The position numbers and the translations under genes are program-made. The notes beneath the pieces are model-generated. The model did not search any database, had not been told where the DNA came from, and saw nothing but the letters and a program-made list of their open reading frames with translations. Below are positions 8,528 to 15,832 of a stretch of 48,309 nucleotides of DNA, one piece after another. The stretch is taken from positions 1-48,309 of the forward strand of contig JAPPNE010000072.1 of the NCBI GenBank assembly GCA_028818775.1, in the 5' to 3' direction. Position 1 is the first letter of the stretch; each line of letters starts with the position of its first letter. The stretch comes from Deltaproteobacteria bacterium (GTDB lineage: Bacteria; Desulfobacterota; Binatia; UBA9968; JAJDTQ01).

Positions 8528-10741
8528 GATGGGTATTTCGACAACCGGCCGCAACGGTTCGATCAACGTCGCGTATTTGCGAACTATTGTATCGTAAAGG
8601 TCTGAAACCATCTTCGCCTGCACGCTGATCACAAGCGCGTAGGCGAGTTCCTTGTCCGGCGCGAAGTTCCGACCTTCGAGGCGCGCATTGTAGTGGATGT
8701 CAAATACCGGATTACGCAAACTGCGGCCCTGGAACGCTACCGCGCCATGGAGGCAATTTTCCCATTTCCAAGCGTCGTGGCGCAATGCGGCTCCCAGCAG
8801 GCCACCTTGCGTTTTTCCGAAGAAGCTTCTGGTGTTGGCATGGGTCTGCTTCCGGTCCTTGCGCTTCTGATCATGGGGCCGAAACGTTGCTTCGAGCCCG
8901 GCCCGCGTATAGTTGCCAGGATGATGCGGGTCTACGTCTGTAGCATAACACAATGTGGCCGTTATTAAGACCCTGCCAGGCATCGTGCCGGAAGGCACGG
9001 GGATTCGAGCTCTAATGTACTGCGCCGGGGCGATCCCTCCCTGATAAACGACTCGAATTGTGTCCTCATCACACAGCACTATGTCCTGAACTGATCGTGC
9101 GACGCGGCCGCGCCCGACATCTTCACACGGATAGTTGGAGGGCTCTGTCGTATGGATGAGCAATGCGCGGATCGCGAGGGTGCTCAGGCTTGCTCCAAAA
9201 TGGGCCCTCACGCCGGTCGCAAGGCGCAAGACCGAAGGTGCAGAGAACGAAGTACCTTCAGTCGCCTCCAGTCTGGGCTTGGCTTCTTCGCTCACCACAA
9301 TGAACGGCCGCTGCAGGCATCCACCGAATTCGACTAAGTCCGGTTTGACCAACCCGGGGCTTCGGCCTGGACCTACCGAACTATAGGTGCAACGTTGCCA
9401 GGGCGTTTCCGGACTGTCGCAGGCTCCCACGGAGAGTCCGTTCACGCAATCAGCAGGCACCTGAATGCGATTAAGGCCCGTGGCGGCATCCCCCTCGCCG
9501 TCGTTGCCGACGGCAATGGTGGCGAGCGTCGTGCCGCGTGAAAGGCGATCATCAAGGACAGCGGTCCACGCATGCACGTCGTCGTCTTCGATCGGAAGTC
9601 GCGGGCCGATGCTGAGATTGATGAAGTCGTACTCCTTCTCGACCAGAACTTTATCGATGCGATGTAGCACTTCAAACAGTTCATGTGGGTTTTGACCCGG
9701 AGCGATGTCGAGGACGCGGTAGTGATCAACCGGTGCATATGGCCTGTTAATCGGCTTGGTGGGATCGATGTGCCCGAACAGAAACGCGGACGTCACCGCG
9801 ACACCGTGCTCTTGAAGGTCGGTGCTTGCGGTGCCTACCCCTGCTGAATCAATCGGATTGGTCCAGACCCTCAGCGGATGACCTTTCGGAATGCCACCGT
9901 CGAAGATCGCCGCGCGAATATTGGGGTCTAACGGCTCTCTGAATGGAAGTTGGATGTCTCGCATAGGTACGCGCGATGCGCGGAACGTCGGTCGCATCAT
10001 TCGCAGCCGCGGCATCTGTCTCAGTGCGCGCACCGGCGTGAACATCGCGATCTCTTCCGCAAGGGGTGCTGGCGCATCGAGTTCGACGAAGCAAAGACCG
10101 CCTGCATAGAAGCGGTGACCAACTTTCTGATCAACACCGAGGCTCGCGAGATAATCGCGAAACCCGTGAATGACCTGGTTCTGATCGCGTTGGCCGTCCG
10201 TATGAAGGACGACTTCAAACACCGTATCGCCGAGCTTCGGAAGCTTGCCCTTAATCTTGTCGCGCACCGTCGGGGCGGCGACCCGTTCGATCGTGGTCAA
10301 CTCCAAGCCGCCTTGAACTTGGGCATTCCAATTGGGTAGGTCAGAACGCCATGCGCGAAAGGCCGAGCGCGTTCCCATCACGAACAACTCAGTTGTGATG
10401 GCCTCCTCCGGCCGGCGGTCCCTAGAACGCTTTTCCGGTGTGATGCGACGCGGTCTGCTCCCGACGGCTTCGAGGCCGAGTGTCCTGAACAGACCATCGG
10501 GAAAGTAGGACTTCGCGATATATTCAGGATTGAGTGTAACCGTAGCCACGGCCTGGTCGCCCGGGCAAGCCACGTCCGGCAACCGGTCGATGCCTCGAAC
10601 AACCCGAGACAGCATCGGTATCAGCCGAGCCTTAGCTTCCGTCAAGGTGTAGGGGTGGTGTTTCGGGCCGCCCCCGCGGACGCCAGCGACATCCTCAACA
10701 AGGCGTTCGCCCTTGCCGAGGAGGAAATTGCGATTGGTCAT
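8519..10741 (-). CDS. Subtilisin-like serine protease (S8), IetS-like
   Basis: 740 aa, no signal peptide, so cytosolic. The catalytic triad is visible: Asp281 (AAIFDGGIP), His312 (EHGVAV) and Ser498 (EGTSFSAPS), with oxyanion Asn413 (AVGNDGEGD). A 270-residue N-terminal region precedes the protease domain and may be a regulatory or partner-binding part. The start ATG overlaps the stop of the AAA ATPase gene by 4 nt (ATGA), so the two are translationally coupled. A AAA ATPase plus an intracellular subtilase is the make-up of the IetAS defence pair. I infer that the ATPase gates or feeds the protease; substrates are unknown. Confidence 0.85.
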   Translation of the reverse strand: MTNRNFLLGKGERLVEDVAGVRGGGPKHHPYTLTEAKARLIPMLSRVVRGIDRLPDVACPGDQAVATVTLNPEYIAKSYFPDGLFRTLGLEAVGSRPRRITPEKRSRDRRPEEAITTELFVMGTRSAFRAWRSDLPNWNAQVQGGLELTTIERVAAPTVRDKIKGKLPKLGDTVFEVVLHTDGQRDQNQVIHGFRDYLASLGVDQKVGHRFYAGGLCFVELDAPAPLAEEIAMFTPVRALRQMPRLRMMRPTFRASRVPMRDIQLPFREPLDPNIRAAIFDGGIPKGHPLRVWTNPIDSAGVGTASTDLQEHGVAVTSAFLFGHIDPTKPINRPYAPVDHYRVLDIAPGQNPHELFEVLHRIDKVLVEKEYDFINLSIGPRLPIEDDDVHAWTAVLDDRLSRGTTLATIAVGNDGEGDAATGLNRIQVPADCVNGLSVGACDSPETPWQRCTYSSVGPGRSPGLVKPDLVEFGGCLQRPFIVVSEEAKPRLEATEGTSFSAPSVLRLATGVRAHFGASLSTLAIRALLIHTTEPSNYPCEDVGRGRVARSVQDIVLCDEDTIRVVYQGGIAPAQYIRARIPVPSGTMPGRVLITATLCYATDVDPHHPGNYTRAGLEATFRPHDQKRKDRKQTHANTRSFFGKTQGGLLGAALRHDAWKWENCLHGAVAFQGRSLRNPVFDIHYNARLEGRNFAPDKELAYALVISVQAKMVSDLYDTIVRKYATLIEPLRPVVEIPITL

Positions 10742-11970
10742 GCAGTTCCTCCCCCGTTACGTTGCCTCGGCCGCTTTGCGCGGGCCGTGTGGCTGCGGAT
10801 CGTGTCCCTCGCGACGCTGGTAAGATCGCTGGCCTTTCGTTGCGAAAGTAGACCCTGCTCTACAACCATCACCGCCAAATCAATGCGCGTAGACTTGGAA
10901 AGTGCGCGACTGGACACGAAGACAACGAACTGCTCGTCGAGAGATTTATCTCCTAGAGCCGCGGTCCGGCGGACCACAGCAAGATCACGCTCGATATCGC
11001 TGAGCGAGCGGCCACGGAAGGCAATCCCGAGAATGCTACCCCATTGCTTGGCCACGGGGGAGTATGGTGCAAGCATGGCTTCGACAAACCGCGCTATGGC
11101 AACCTCATCCGGCAGCGGAAACGCAACGTGCATCTCGAAGCGTCTCCAGATGGCAGGGTCAAGGAGATCCGGATGGTTGGTTGCGCCCAAGAGCATTCCG
11201 GAAGAGGGCCAGTCGTCAATCTGTTGAATCAGGACTGTAACCAGTCGCTTGAGTTCGCCAATCTCACCGCGGTCGTCGCGACGCTTGGCGATAGCATCCA
11301 ACTCGTCAAGCAGCAGTACGCAATCTATGTTCTTCGCGTATTCGAGAACGTGCCGCAGGTTGCTGCCAGTGCGGCCAAGGTAACTGCTCATGACCGCAGC
11401 AAGATCCAGAATCAGCAGTGGCTTCTTCAACTCGCGCGCGAGCCAGCGTGCAGCCATCGTCTTGCCAACGCCCGGTGGTCCAACGAACAACGCGGCACGC
11501 GTGGGGTCCAAACCGGCGCGCACCAACGCTTCCAGATTCTGACGCTCCTTGACCAATTGACTGAGAGATGCCGCCAGACTCGGCGCAAAGACCGGTTCGT
11601 GATTAAGCATCGGATGGGTCTCGACCTGCATTAGATGCAGGCGGGTGTCGAGATCAACCGGCAGCGGAAGCTCGGCCTGCCGCAACGGTGATGCGGGGGT
11701 GGCGGATTCATGAAGTAGAGTCGTCAGCGCTTCAGCCAATTGCGGCACGGCACGGTGATGGCGTTTGGCAATGCGACGGAGGACAACTTGCACGTCCTGC
11801 GTCCGCCCGGAAAGCGCAATCCGTGCAAGTTGGAGGAACTCAGCTTCGATGTCGGTGGTCTTTTTGCGCTCTTGTTTCATGGTCCTATCGGCATTTGAGA
11901 TTTCCGAAATCAGCAGTTTGCGGGTGGACGGAAAGCAACCATACCTGATCCAATTTCGTCCACTTACCAT
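10738..11970 (-). CDS. AAA+ ATPase, IetA-like, partner of the subtilase
   Basis: 410 aa. A helical N-terminal region (about 30-140) is followed by a single AAA module: Walker A GPPGVGKT (164-171), pore-loop-like SSYLGRTGSN, Walker B LLLDELDAI (D222, E223), sensor-1 GATNHPD (N265) and Arg-finger WRRF (276-277). It resembles FtsH/spastin-type AAA domains but lacks a membrane or protease domain. I favour ATG 11970 because AAGGA lies six bases upstream; ATG 11880 (MKQERKK) is an alternative. A 12-bp inverted repeat brackets this start. It follows the E1 gene by 110 bp. Probable role: ATP-driven regulator or unfoldase for the protease. Confidence 0.85.
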   Translation of the reverse strand: MVSGRNWIRYGCFPSTRKLLISEISNADRTMKQERKKTTDIEAEFLQLARIALSGRTQDVQVVLRRIAKRHHRAVPQLAEALTTLLHESATPASPLRQAELPLPVDLDTRLHLMQVETHPMLNHEPVFAPSLAASLSQLVKERQNLEALVRAGLDPTRAALFVGPPGVGKTMAARWLARELKKPLLILDLAAVMSSYLGRTGSNLRHVLEYAKNIDCVLLLDELDAIAKRRDDRGEIGELKRLVTVLIQQIDDWPSSGMLLGATNHPDLLDPAIWRRFEMHVAFPLPDEVAIARFVEAMLAPYSPVAKQWGSILGIAFRGRSLSDIERDLAVVRRTAALGDKSLDEQFVVFVSSRALSKSTRIDLAVMVVEQGLLSQRKASDLTSVARDTIRSHTARAKRPRQRNGGGTA

Positions 11971-12008
11971 AAAAAATCCTTAAATCCAAATAGTTAAAGT
12001 GGACGAAA
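11954..12008. promoter_or_regulatory. 12-bp inverted repeat bracketing the AAA ATPase start
   Basis: TTTCGTCCACTT (11954-11965) and its exact reverse complement (11997-12008) flank the AAGGA ribosome site and the ATG at 11970. On the minus strand, TTTACG, 17 nt, TAACTA forms a weak promoter candidate whose spacer holds the upstream arm. The pair could be two operator half-sites or an RNA stem enclosing the ribosome site. Either would let the ATPase-protease pair be regulated apart from the upstream ubiquitin-like genes. Confidence 0.5.
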
Positions 12009-12080
12009 ACACACGTAAAGTTCCGACCGGGCTGCGGAGAATCAGATGATCCTCTCGCAGCAGGAGTCTCTGTTCGTGGT

Positions 12081-12977
12081 TCAGTTCAATGGCCGCATAC
12101 GACGCCAGAGGGCGTGCCACCACGACGTCCGACTGCTGGGCGCACGTGGATCTCCACGCTCACGACACAGATGCGTTCGGACGTCGAACATCGGATCACC
12201 CGTTTCACCGGGCGGATGGTGTGGGCAAATGCACTCTCTGAGGGTATCCATATACGGGCTACGCGATACCGTACCTTTGTTCCCGTCGTACTCTAGATAT
12301 ACGAAGGCAGGGGGATTCCCATACCAAGGCGTGAGCATCTGGGTCAGCAGCCCTATCGCCGTAGAAGCAAGAACGCCATTCGACCACACCACCTGCGGTC
12401 GCCCGCCGGCCGCACCGTAGCGGTTAGCCTCGCGCTTGACGCGGTCATCAGTAATGAGGCCGCAACATCGCAGGCACGGTGAACCCGGACTGGAAAGGAT
12501 GACTTGGCCGCTCACCAGAAACCCCTTCTTCCCGAGATCATGCACGTCCATGCCGATGTCGATGTACGGTATGAGGTACCGGCGTGCGAAGCGCTCAATC
12601 TGCTCGCGCTCTCTGAACGAGTCCACGGCGCCGACAATTAAGTCGGCGGTCTTCAACTGATCGGTCGCCGTATGCCAACTATCGCGAACGGAGACAACCC
12701 GTGCGTGAGGCTGAAGACCAAGGATGAGCCGTTGCGCGATGTCCGTCTTGGGACGCTCAGAATCGACATCGGCCAACGTGCCGCCGACGAGGCGGTTGGT
12801 GTTTGTGTCCTCGATTGTCTGAGGGTCCACATTGACATATCCGCCGATTCCCATATGAGCGGCCTGCTGGACCGCGTGCGAGCCGCCGCCACCGAGGCCG
12901 ACTATGCCGATGGTTGCGGCATCCAGTACCATGTCGCTGTCAGGACCGAGGAAACTCTGGCGATCAAGCCGGGTCAT
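12081..12977 (-). CDS. E1-like ThiF/MoeB-family adenylyltransferase
   Basis: 298 aa from the ATG at 12977 (GGAG six bases upstream). Rossmann ATP-binding loop GIVGLGGGGSH (24-34), Asp51 and the TNTNR motif, K77 in ERPKTDI and GAVDS (116-120) are the E1 nucleotide-site residues. C168/C171 (PCLRCCG) and C249/C251 form a probable zinc site; C172 is an extra Cys that might be reactive. Such enzymes adenylate the C-terminal Gly of ubiquitin-like proteins and pass it on as a thioester. The gene overlaps the JAB gene by 4 nt and sits with E2-like and ubiquitin-like genes, so conjugation rather than sulfur transfer is likely. Confidence 0.9.
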   Translation of the reverse strand: MTRLDRQSFLGPDSDMVLDAATIGIVGLGGGGSHAVQQAAHMGIGGYVNVDPQTIEDTNTNRLVGGTLADVDSERPKTDIAQRLILGLQPHARVVSVRDSWHTATDQLKTADLIVGAVDSFREREQIERFARRYLIPYIDIGMDVHDLGKKGFLVSGQVILSSPGSPCLRCCGLITDDRVKREANRYGAAGGRPQVVWSNGVLASTAIGLLTQMLTPWYGNPPAFVYLEYDGNKGTVSRSPYMDTLRECICPHHPPGETGDPMFDVRTHLCRERGDPRAPSSRTSWWHALWRRMRPLN

Positions 12978-13477
12978 ACGACACTCCATTTTCGAAGAGG
13001 GGCACCAACTTCGACGAAGGAGGCGATGACGTGAGGCGATTGCGAGCGGTCGAACCAAACTAAACCTTGCCCCGCAGTGTCGCTGAGCACGATGGCGCCG
13101 TGTGCACGCTGCGGCGCGACCTTGAGGAGATCGGGAACGAACTTCGAGTTCTCGCGCAGGTCGATGGGACTAAAACTAGGAATCCCGCGCCCACCATGGG
13201 TATGGACGTGGAACAGCGCAACGCCGTCCTGCATGGCCCATTGCAGGGCGCCGCGAATCGCGTCGGCCCCCATCATTGCGCCGACACTCGGATCGCGGAG
13301 ATATTCATCATCTCGCACTGGACGATACCCGCGTGCCAGCACCAGCAAGTCGGAACCGCAGGCGGACAAGCCCGCTGAAATGAAACCCACCCGCTCATGA
13401 GCTAACGGATGCCGCCGCTGGAGGTCGTTACGTATACTCGCCAGCAAAGCGGTCGTGATCTTGAAACGAACCTTCAT
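12974..13477 (-). CDS. JAB/JAMM (Mov34/MPN) metallopeptidase, predicted deconjugase
   Basis: 167 aa from ATG 13477, whose first bases overlap the previous stop (ATGA). The JAMM zinc site is complete: Glu28 in HERVGF, H92 and H94 in FHVHTHGG, and SFSPIDLREN with Asp106. The H94-to-S103 loop is eight residues, one longer than the usual x7. Family members cut after the C-terminal Gly of ubiquitin or ubiquitin-like proteins. The partner Ubl has two Ser after its GG, so this enzyme could mature the Ubl as well as remove it from targets. It overlaps the E1 gene by 4 nt. Confidence 0.9.
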   Translation of the reverse strand: MKVRFKITTALLASIRNDLQRRHPLAHERVGFISAGLSACGSDLLVLARGYRPVRDDEYLRDPSVGAMMGADAIRGALQWAMQDGVALFHVHTHGGRGIPSFSPIDLRENSKFVPDLLKVAPQRAHGAIVLSDTAGQGLVWFDRSQSPHVIASFVEVGAPLRKWSVV

Positions 13478-13806
13478 GCAACAGCTCTCAGGTGTGCACA
13501 CAGCATAGCCGACCACGGCAAGGTCGCAGGCACGTTGTTCCATGACGGTGCCCACCAATTTCGGTCGACCACACGATGCTGACGCCAGTTGTTGCCGTGG
13601 CTATCAACCTTGCGCTCGAAGAACAGGCGTGTCGTATAACCAGAGTGCTCGAAGGGCACGAGCAACAGGTCCATCGTTTCCGCACGGCCTCCGGCGGTGA
13701 AAGTGAAGGCCGGCAGCAACGCGACCGGCTTGCCACCCTCCTTGAGGAGGACAGCGATCTCATGCATCGCCTTGAGGCTCACGAATTCATCTGCCGAATC
13801 GCTCAC
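13474..13806 (-). CDS. Predicted E2/UBC-fold-like protein
   Basis: 110 aa from GTG 13806. GGAGG lies six bases upstream and the GTG overlaps the Ubl gene's stop (GTGA); a GTG at 13821 is a less likely alternative. The pattern LLPAFTFTAGG, MDLLLVPF, GYTTRLFFER, NWWAPSW, then a C-terminal helix recalls bacterial E2-like families found next to ThiF, JAB and multi-ubiquitin genes. There is a single Cys, C103, in the last helix (SAMLCAHL). This is not the classical E2 active-site position, so thioester chemistry is uncertain. Identification leans on context. Confidence 0.55.
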   Translation of the reverse strand: MSDSADEFVSLKAMHEIAVLLKEGGKPVALLPAFTFTAGGRAETMDLLLVPFEHSGYTTRLFFERKVDSHGNNWRQHRVVDRNWWAPSWNNVPATLPWSAMLCAHLRAVA

Positions 13807-14513
13807 GAGGAGCCTCCGCACGGGACCTGTGTGAAAAACTTCATGCCCTCCTTGATCGGGGTGGTCTGCCCTGGCTGAAGCGGGACGAGCTTGCCCTGCC
13901 CGTCGAGGACATTGAGCAGGTACCCGGCTTCAACGTCCAGAACGCAGCTCAATTCTTCCGTCGTGTAGGGGCCGCTTGGGATTTGTTTCTCGACGTCATT
14001 GTCCAAGTACACCGTCACGAGACGCTTACCGGTCCGCAGGTGCTCGGTGCCGGCGTCTCCGAGTTCGAGAATGCTGTCAGCGTCTAGGTCGGTGTCCTGG
14101 CCATCACGCTCCAGCACCAGCACCTCATCGTCATCTACGCTGGCTATGAAGCGTAACTCGGGTTCCGTGATCTTGGCGATGCCCCACTCGTAGCCTCGGT
14201 CATTTACCGTGAACCGGTACACGCAGTCGTTCTTGAAGGCCCGGAAAGCCTCGGTGCCCTTCCGGCGAAGATCGACTGGCTCGTCCAGGCCGACGGAGCG
14301 CGTACCGTGGCGGAGAAGTTGGATGAGGACGTAGTCCCCGGGCGGCAAGAACCCGGCTTCGCCCAAGATCTGCCCACCATTCGGCACGGGATCCTCGAAG
14401 CGGACTTCGACCTCGTTCACCGTGGTCAAAAACTCTCCGTCGGGTGCCGCTGGCCGGAAGCCCTGAATCTCGTCGGCGTTGTGGCAGGGATCACCCACCT
14501 TCGTCATGTGCAT
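13803..14513 (-). CDS. Multi-ubiquitin-like protein (three tandem beta-grasp domains)
   Basis: 236 aa. Three divergent repeats are seen at about 28-97, 98-162 and 164-232. Domain 1 has VNEVEVRFEDPVPNG and ILGEAGFLPPGDYVLIQL, the classic Multi_ubiq pattern; domain 3 has VTVYLDNDVEKQIPSG, TTEELSCVLDVEAGYLL and IKEGMKFFTQV. The tail PCGGSS has a diglycine (G233-G234) two residues from the end, like a ubiquitin precursor. It is the predicted modifier of this operon. GGAGG lies seven bases before the ATG, and a consensus-like promoter lies about 60 bp further up. It is the first gene of the minus-strand operon. Confidence 0.85.
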   Translation of the reverse strand: MHMTKVGDPCHNADEIQGFRPAAPDGEFLTTVNEVEVRFEDPVPNGGQILGEAGFLPPGDYVLIQLLRHGTRSVGLDEPVDLRRKGTEAFRAFKNDCVYRFTVNDRGYEWGIAKITEPELRFIASVDDDEVLVLERDGQDTDLDADSILELGDAGTEHLRTGKRLVTVYLDNDVEKQIPSGPYTTEELSCVLDVEAGYLLNVLDGQGKLVPLQPGQTTPIKEGMKFFTQVPCGGSS

Positions 14514-14571
14514 ACTCTTTCCTCCTTGCTGTCTTGCTGTGCCCCAACTCCATGCCGGGGCTTATTGTGCT

Positions 14572-14600
14572 AAGATAACCACGCGCGCTTTGATTGTCAA
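14572..14600 (-). promoter_or_regulatory. Sigma70-like promoter of the ubiquitin-like operon
   Basis: On the minus strand, TTGACA (14595-14600) and TATCTT (14572-14577) are separated by 17 nt, giving a start near 14565 and a leader of about 50 nt before the Ubl gene. It is the best promoter in the island. Confidence 0.65.
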
Positions 14601-14622
14601 GCAACTACCGAGCGCGCTTGAC
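14596..14622. promoter_or_regulatory. Operator candidate spanning divergent -35 boxes
   Basis: GTCAAGC (14596-14602) and GCTTGAC (14616-14622) form an inverted repeat that contains the minus-strand TTGACA and a plus-strand TTGACG (14618-14623). The plus-strand box is followed 17 nt later by a weak TTACTT (14641-14646) ahead of the XRE gene. A dimeric XRE repressor bound here would block both promoters. Confidence 0.45.
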
Positions 14623-14679
14623 GAAATTAGCGACGATGAGTTACTTTTCGCAAAATTTGAGGATCTGGAGGTCCATTCA

Positions 14680-15066
14680 ATGGCCCATACAGACGGCGGA
14701 TATCCCGCAAAGCTTACCCTCGGACAATATCTCGCTTCCGTTAGACAGGATCGCGGACTCAGCCTACGTGAGGTCGAGAAGGCCACGAATCGAGTTGTGT
14801 CGAATGGGTACCTGAGCCAAATCGAGAACAATCAGATCAAGAGGCCCTCGCCCAACATCCTGCACGCGCTCGCGGAGCTATATGGAGTCAGCTACGATGC
14901 TCTAATGGAGCGGGCAGGTTTCGTCACGCCTACTAGAGCCCGCAACGTCCATCAAAGACACGGACGAATCGCAACATTTGCCGGTCAGAACCTAACCGAG
15001 GAAGAAGAAGCGGAACTTGTCCAGTATTTGGGCTTCATGAGAAGTCGGAGGAAGCTCGGTGATTGA
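14680..15066 (+). CDS. XRE-family helix-turn-helix regulator, divergent from the Ubl operon
   Basis: 128 aa from ATG 14680, which has GGAGGT eight bases upstream. The HTH_XRE domain (about 13-75) shows LGQYLASVRQDRGLSLREVE, then GYLSQIENN and PSPNILHALAELYGVSYDAL, as in Cro/CI and SinR. The C-terminal part ends in an acidic LTEEEEAELVQYLGFMRSRR helix. It is transcribed away from the Ubl operon across a shared promoter region. Likely role: represses that operon and itself. A short frame starting GTG at 15059 overlaps its stop. Confidence 0.88.
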   Translation: MAHTDGGYPAKLTLGQYLASVRQDRGLSLREVEKATNRVVSNGYLSQIENNQIKRPSPNILHALAELYGVSYDALMERAGFVTPTRARNVHQRHGRIATFAGQNLTEEEEAELVQYLGFMRSRRKLGD

Positions 15067-15139
15067 AGCTGACAACAGCAGTCTCGACCCTGACCAGTTC
15101 CGGGCAGACCACCTTCTCAGAGGATGCTCGTCGGTATAA
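15059..15139 (+). pseudogene. Short frame coupled to the XRE gene, possible truncated downstream partner
   Basis: GTG at 15059 overlaps the XRE stop and opens a 26-codon frame (IEADNSSLDPDQFRADHLLR, then GCSSV) ending in TAA. XRE genes are often followed by ImmA/IrrE peptidases with an overlapping start, so this could be the surviving 5' end of such a gene at the right edge of the island. There is no motif to prove it. Confidence 0.25.
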
Positions 15140-15270
15140 ACTAGTAGTACCGGCCGCTGCGCAAGCGCTGTAGGACCGAAACGTCGTCCGGGCTTACGTA
15201 CGGGCAGCCGGGCCGTAGTAGGCTCCTTCAACGATATGAGGGCATTCGGCCTCACTGCTCCAAAACCCGC

Positions 15271-15786
15271 TCACATCCCCATCGCCTTCCATGCCACCCC
15301 CTCGTGCAGGGGGGCGCCCATTATCACGATGAAGACGAAGTAGACGAACGCCCACGTGACGGCAGTGATAGAGAGGGTCGTGAGCCAGCTTTCGGAGGAG
15401 CGCAGGCGCATGAACAGGATCATGAAGAGGGGGATGGCGGCGAGATAGCCGATGAAGTAGATGAGCGCCACCAGGAGCAGAAGCCACGAGGCGAAGCCGA
15501 GCTCGCGGCGAAAGACGTTGCCGGAGGGGCGGGATTCCTCGGCGGGTTCGGCGGCGCGCCCGGTCTCGATGCCGAAGAGGTCGTATTCCCGGAAGAAGCT
15601 GAAGCGGCGGCCGACGGCGGGGATGGCGTCGATCAGGAACTGGAACAGGGTCAGCAGCAGCGTGGGGACGGCGATGATGAGCGGCACCAGGCGGGCGCGC
15701 GGCTGGTACTCCAGGGCGAGGATGAGGAAGCCGAGCACGACGACGAAGACGCCGAGGGTGAACAGGGTGCGGTCGTTGAATTTCAC
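15271..15786 (-). CDS. TctB-family tripartite tricarboxylate transporter small subunit (orphan)
   Basis: 171 aa. Two N-terminal and two C-terminal membrane segments flank a charged cytosolic loop (about 60-95): TLGVFVVVLGFLILALEY, VPLIIAVPTLLL, WLLLLVALIYFIGYLAAIPL and TWAFVYFVFIVIMGAPL. This is the TctB layout. GTG start with AGGAG five bases upstream. It follows the carboxyltransferase gene by 46 bp. No tctA or tctC follows; the accessory island begins instead, so the rest of the operon may have been lost. Confidence 0.85.
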   Translation of the reverse strand: MKFNDRTLFTLGVFVVVLGFLILALEYQPRARLVPLIIAVPTLLLTLFQFLIDAIPAVGRRFSFFREYDLFGIETGRAAEPAEESRPSGNVFRRELGFASWLLLLVALIYFIGYLAAIPLFMILFMRLRSSESWLTTLSITAVTWAFVYFVFIVIMGAPLHEGVAWKAMGM

Positions 15787-15832
15787 GGGTGCTCCTCTTC
15801 AGGTCATGCGGACGCCGGCGACGCGGAGGCGC

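Noticed and set aside
8519..14513. Pup-proteasome or classical BilABCD assignment for the island
   Set aside because: No Pup, no proteasome subunit genes, and the modifier is a three-domain multi-ubiquitin type beside an ATPase-subtilase pair. I keep the neutral term ubiquitin-like module.
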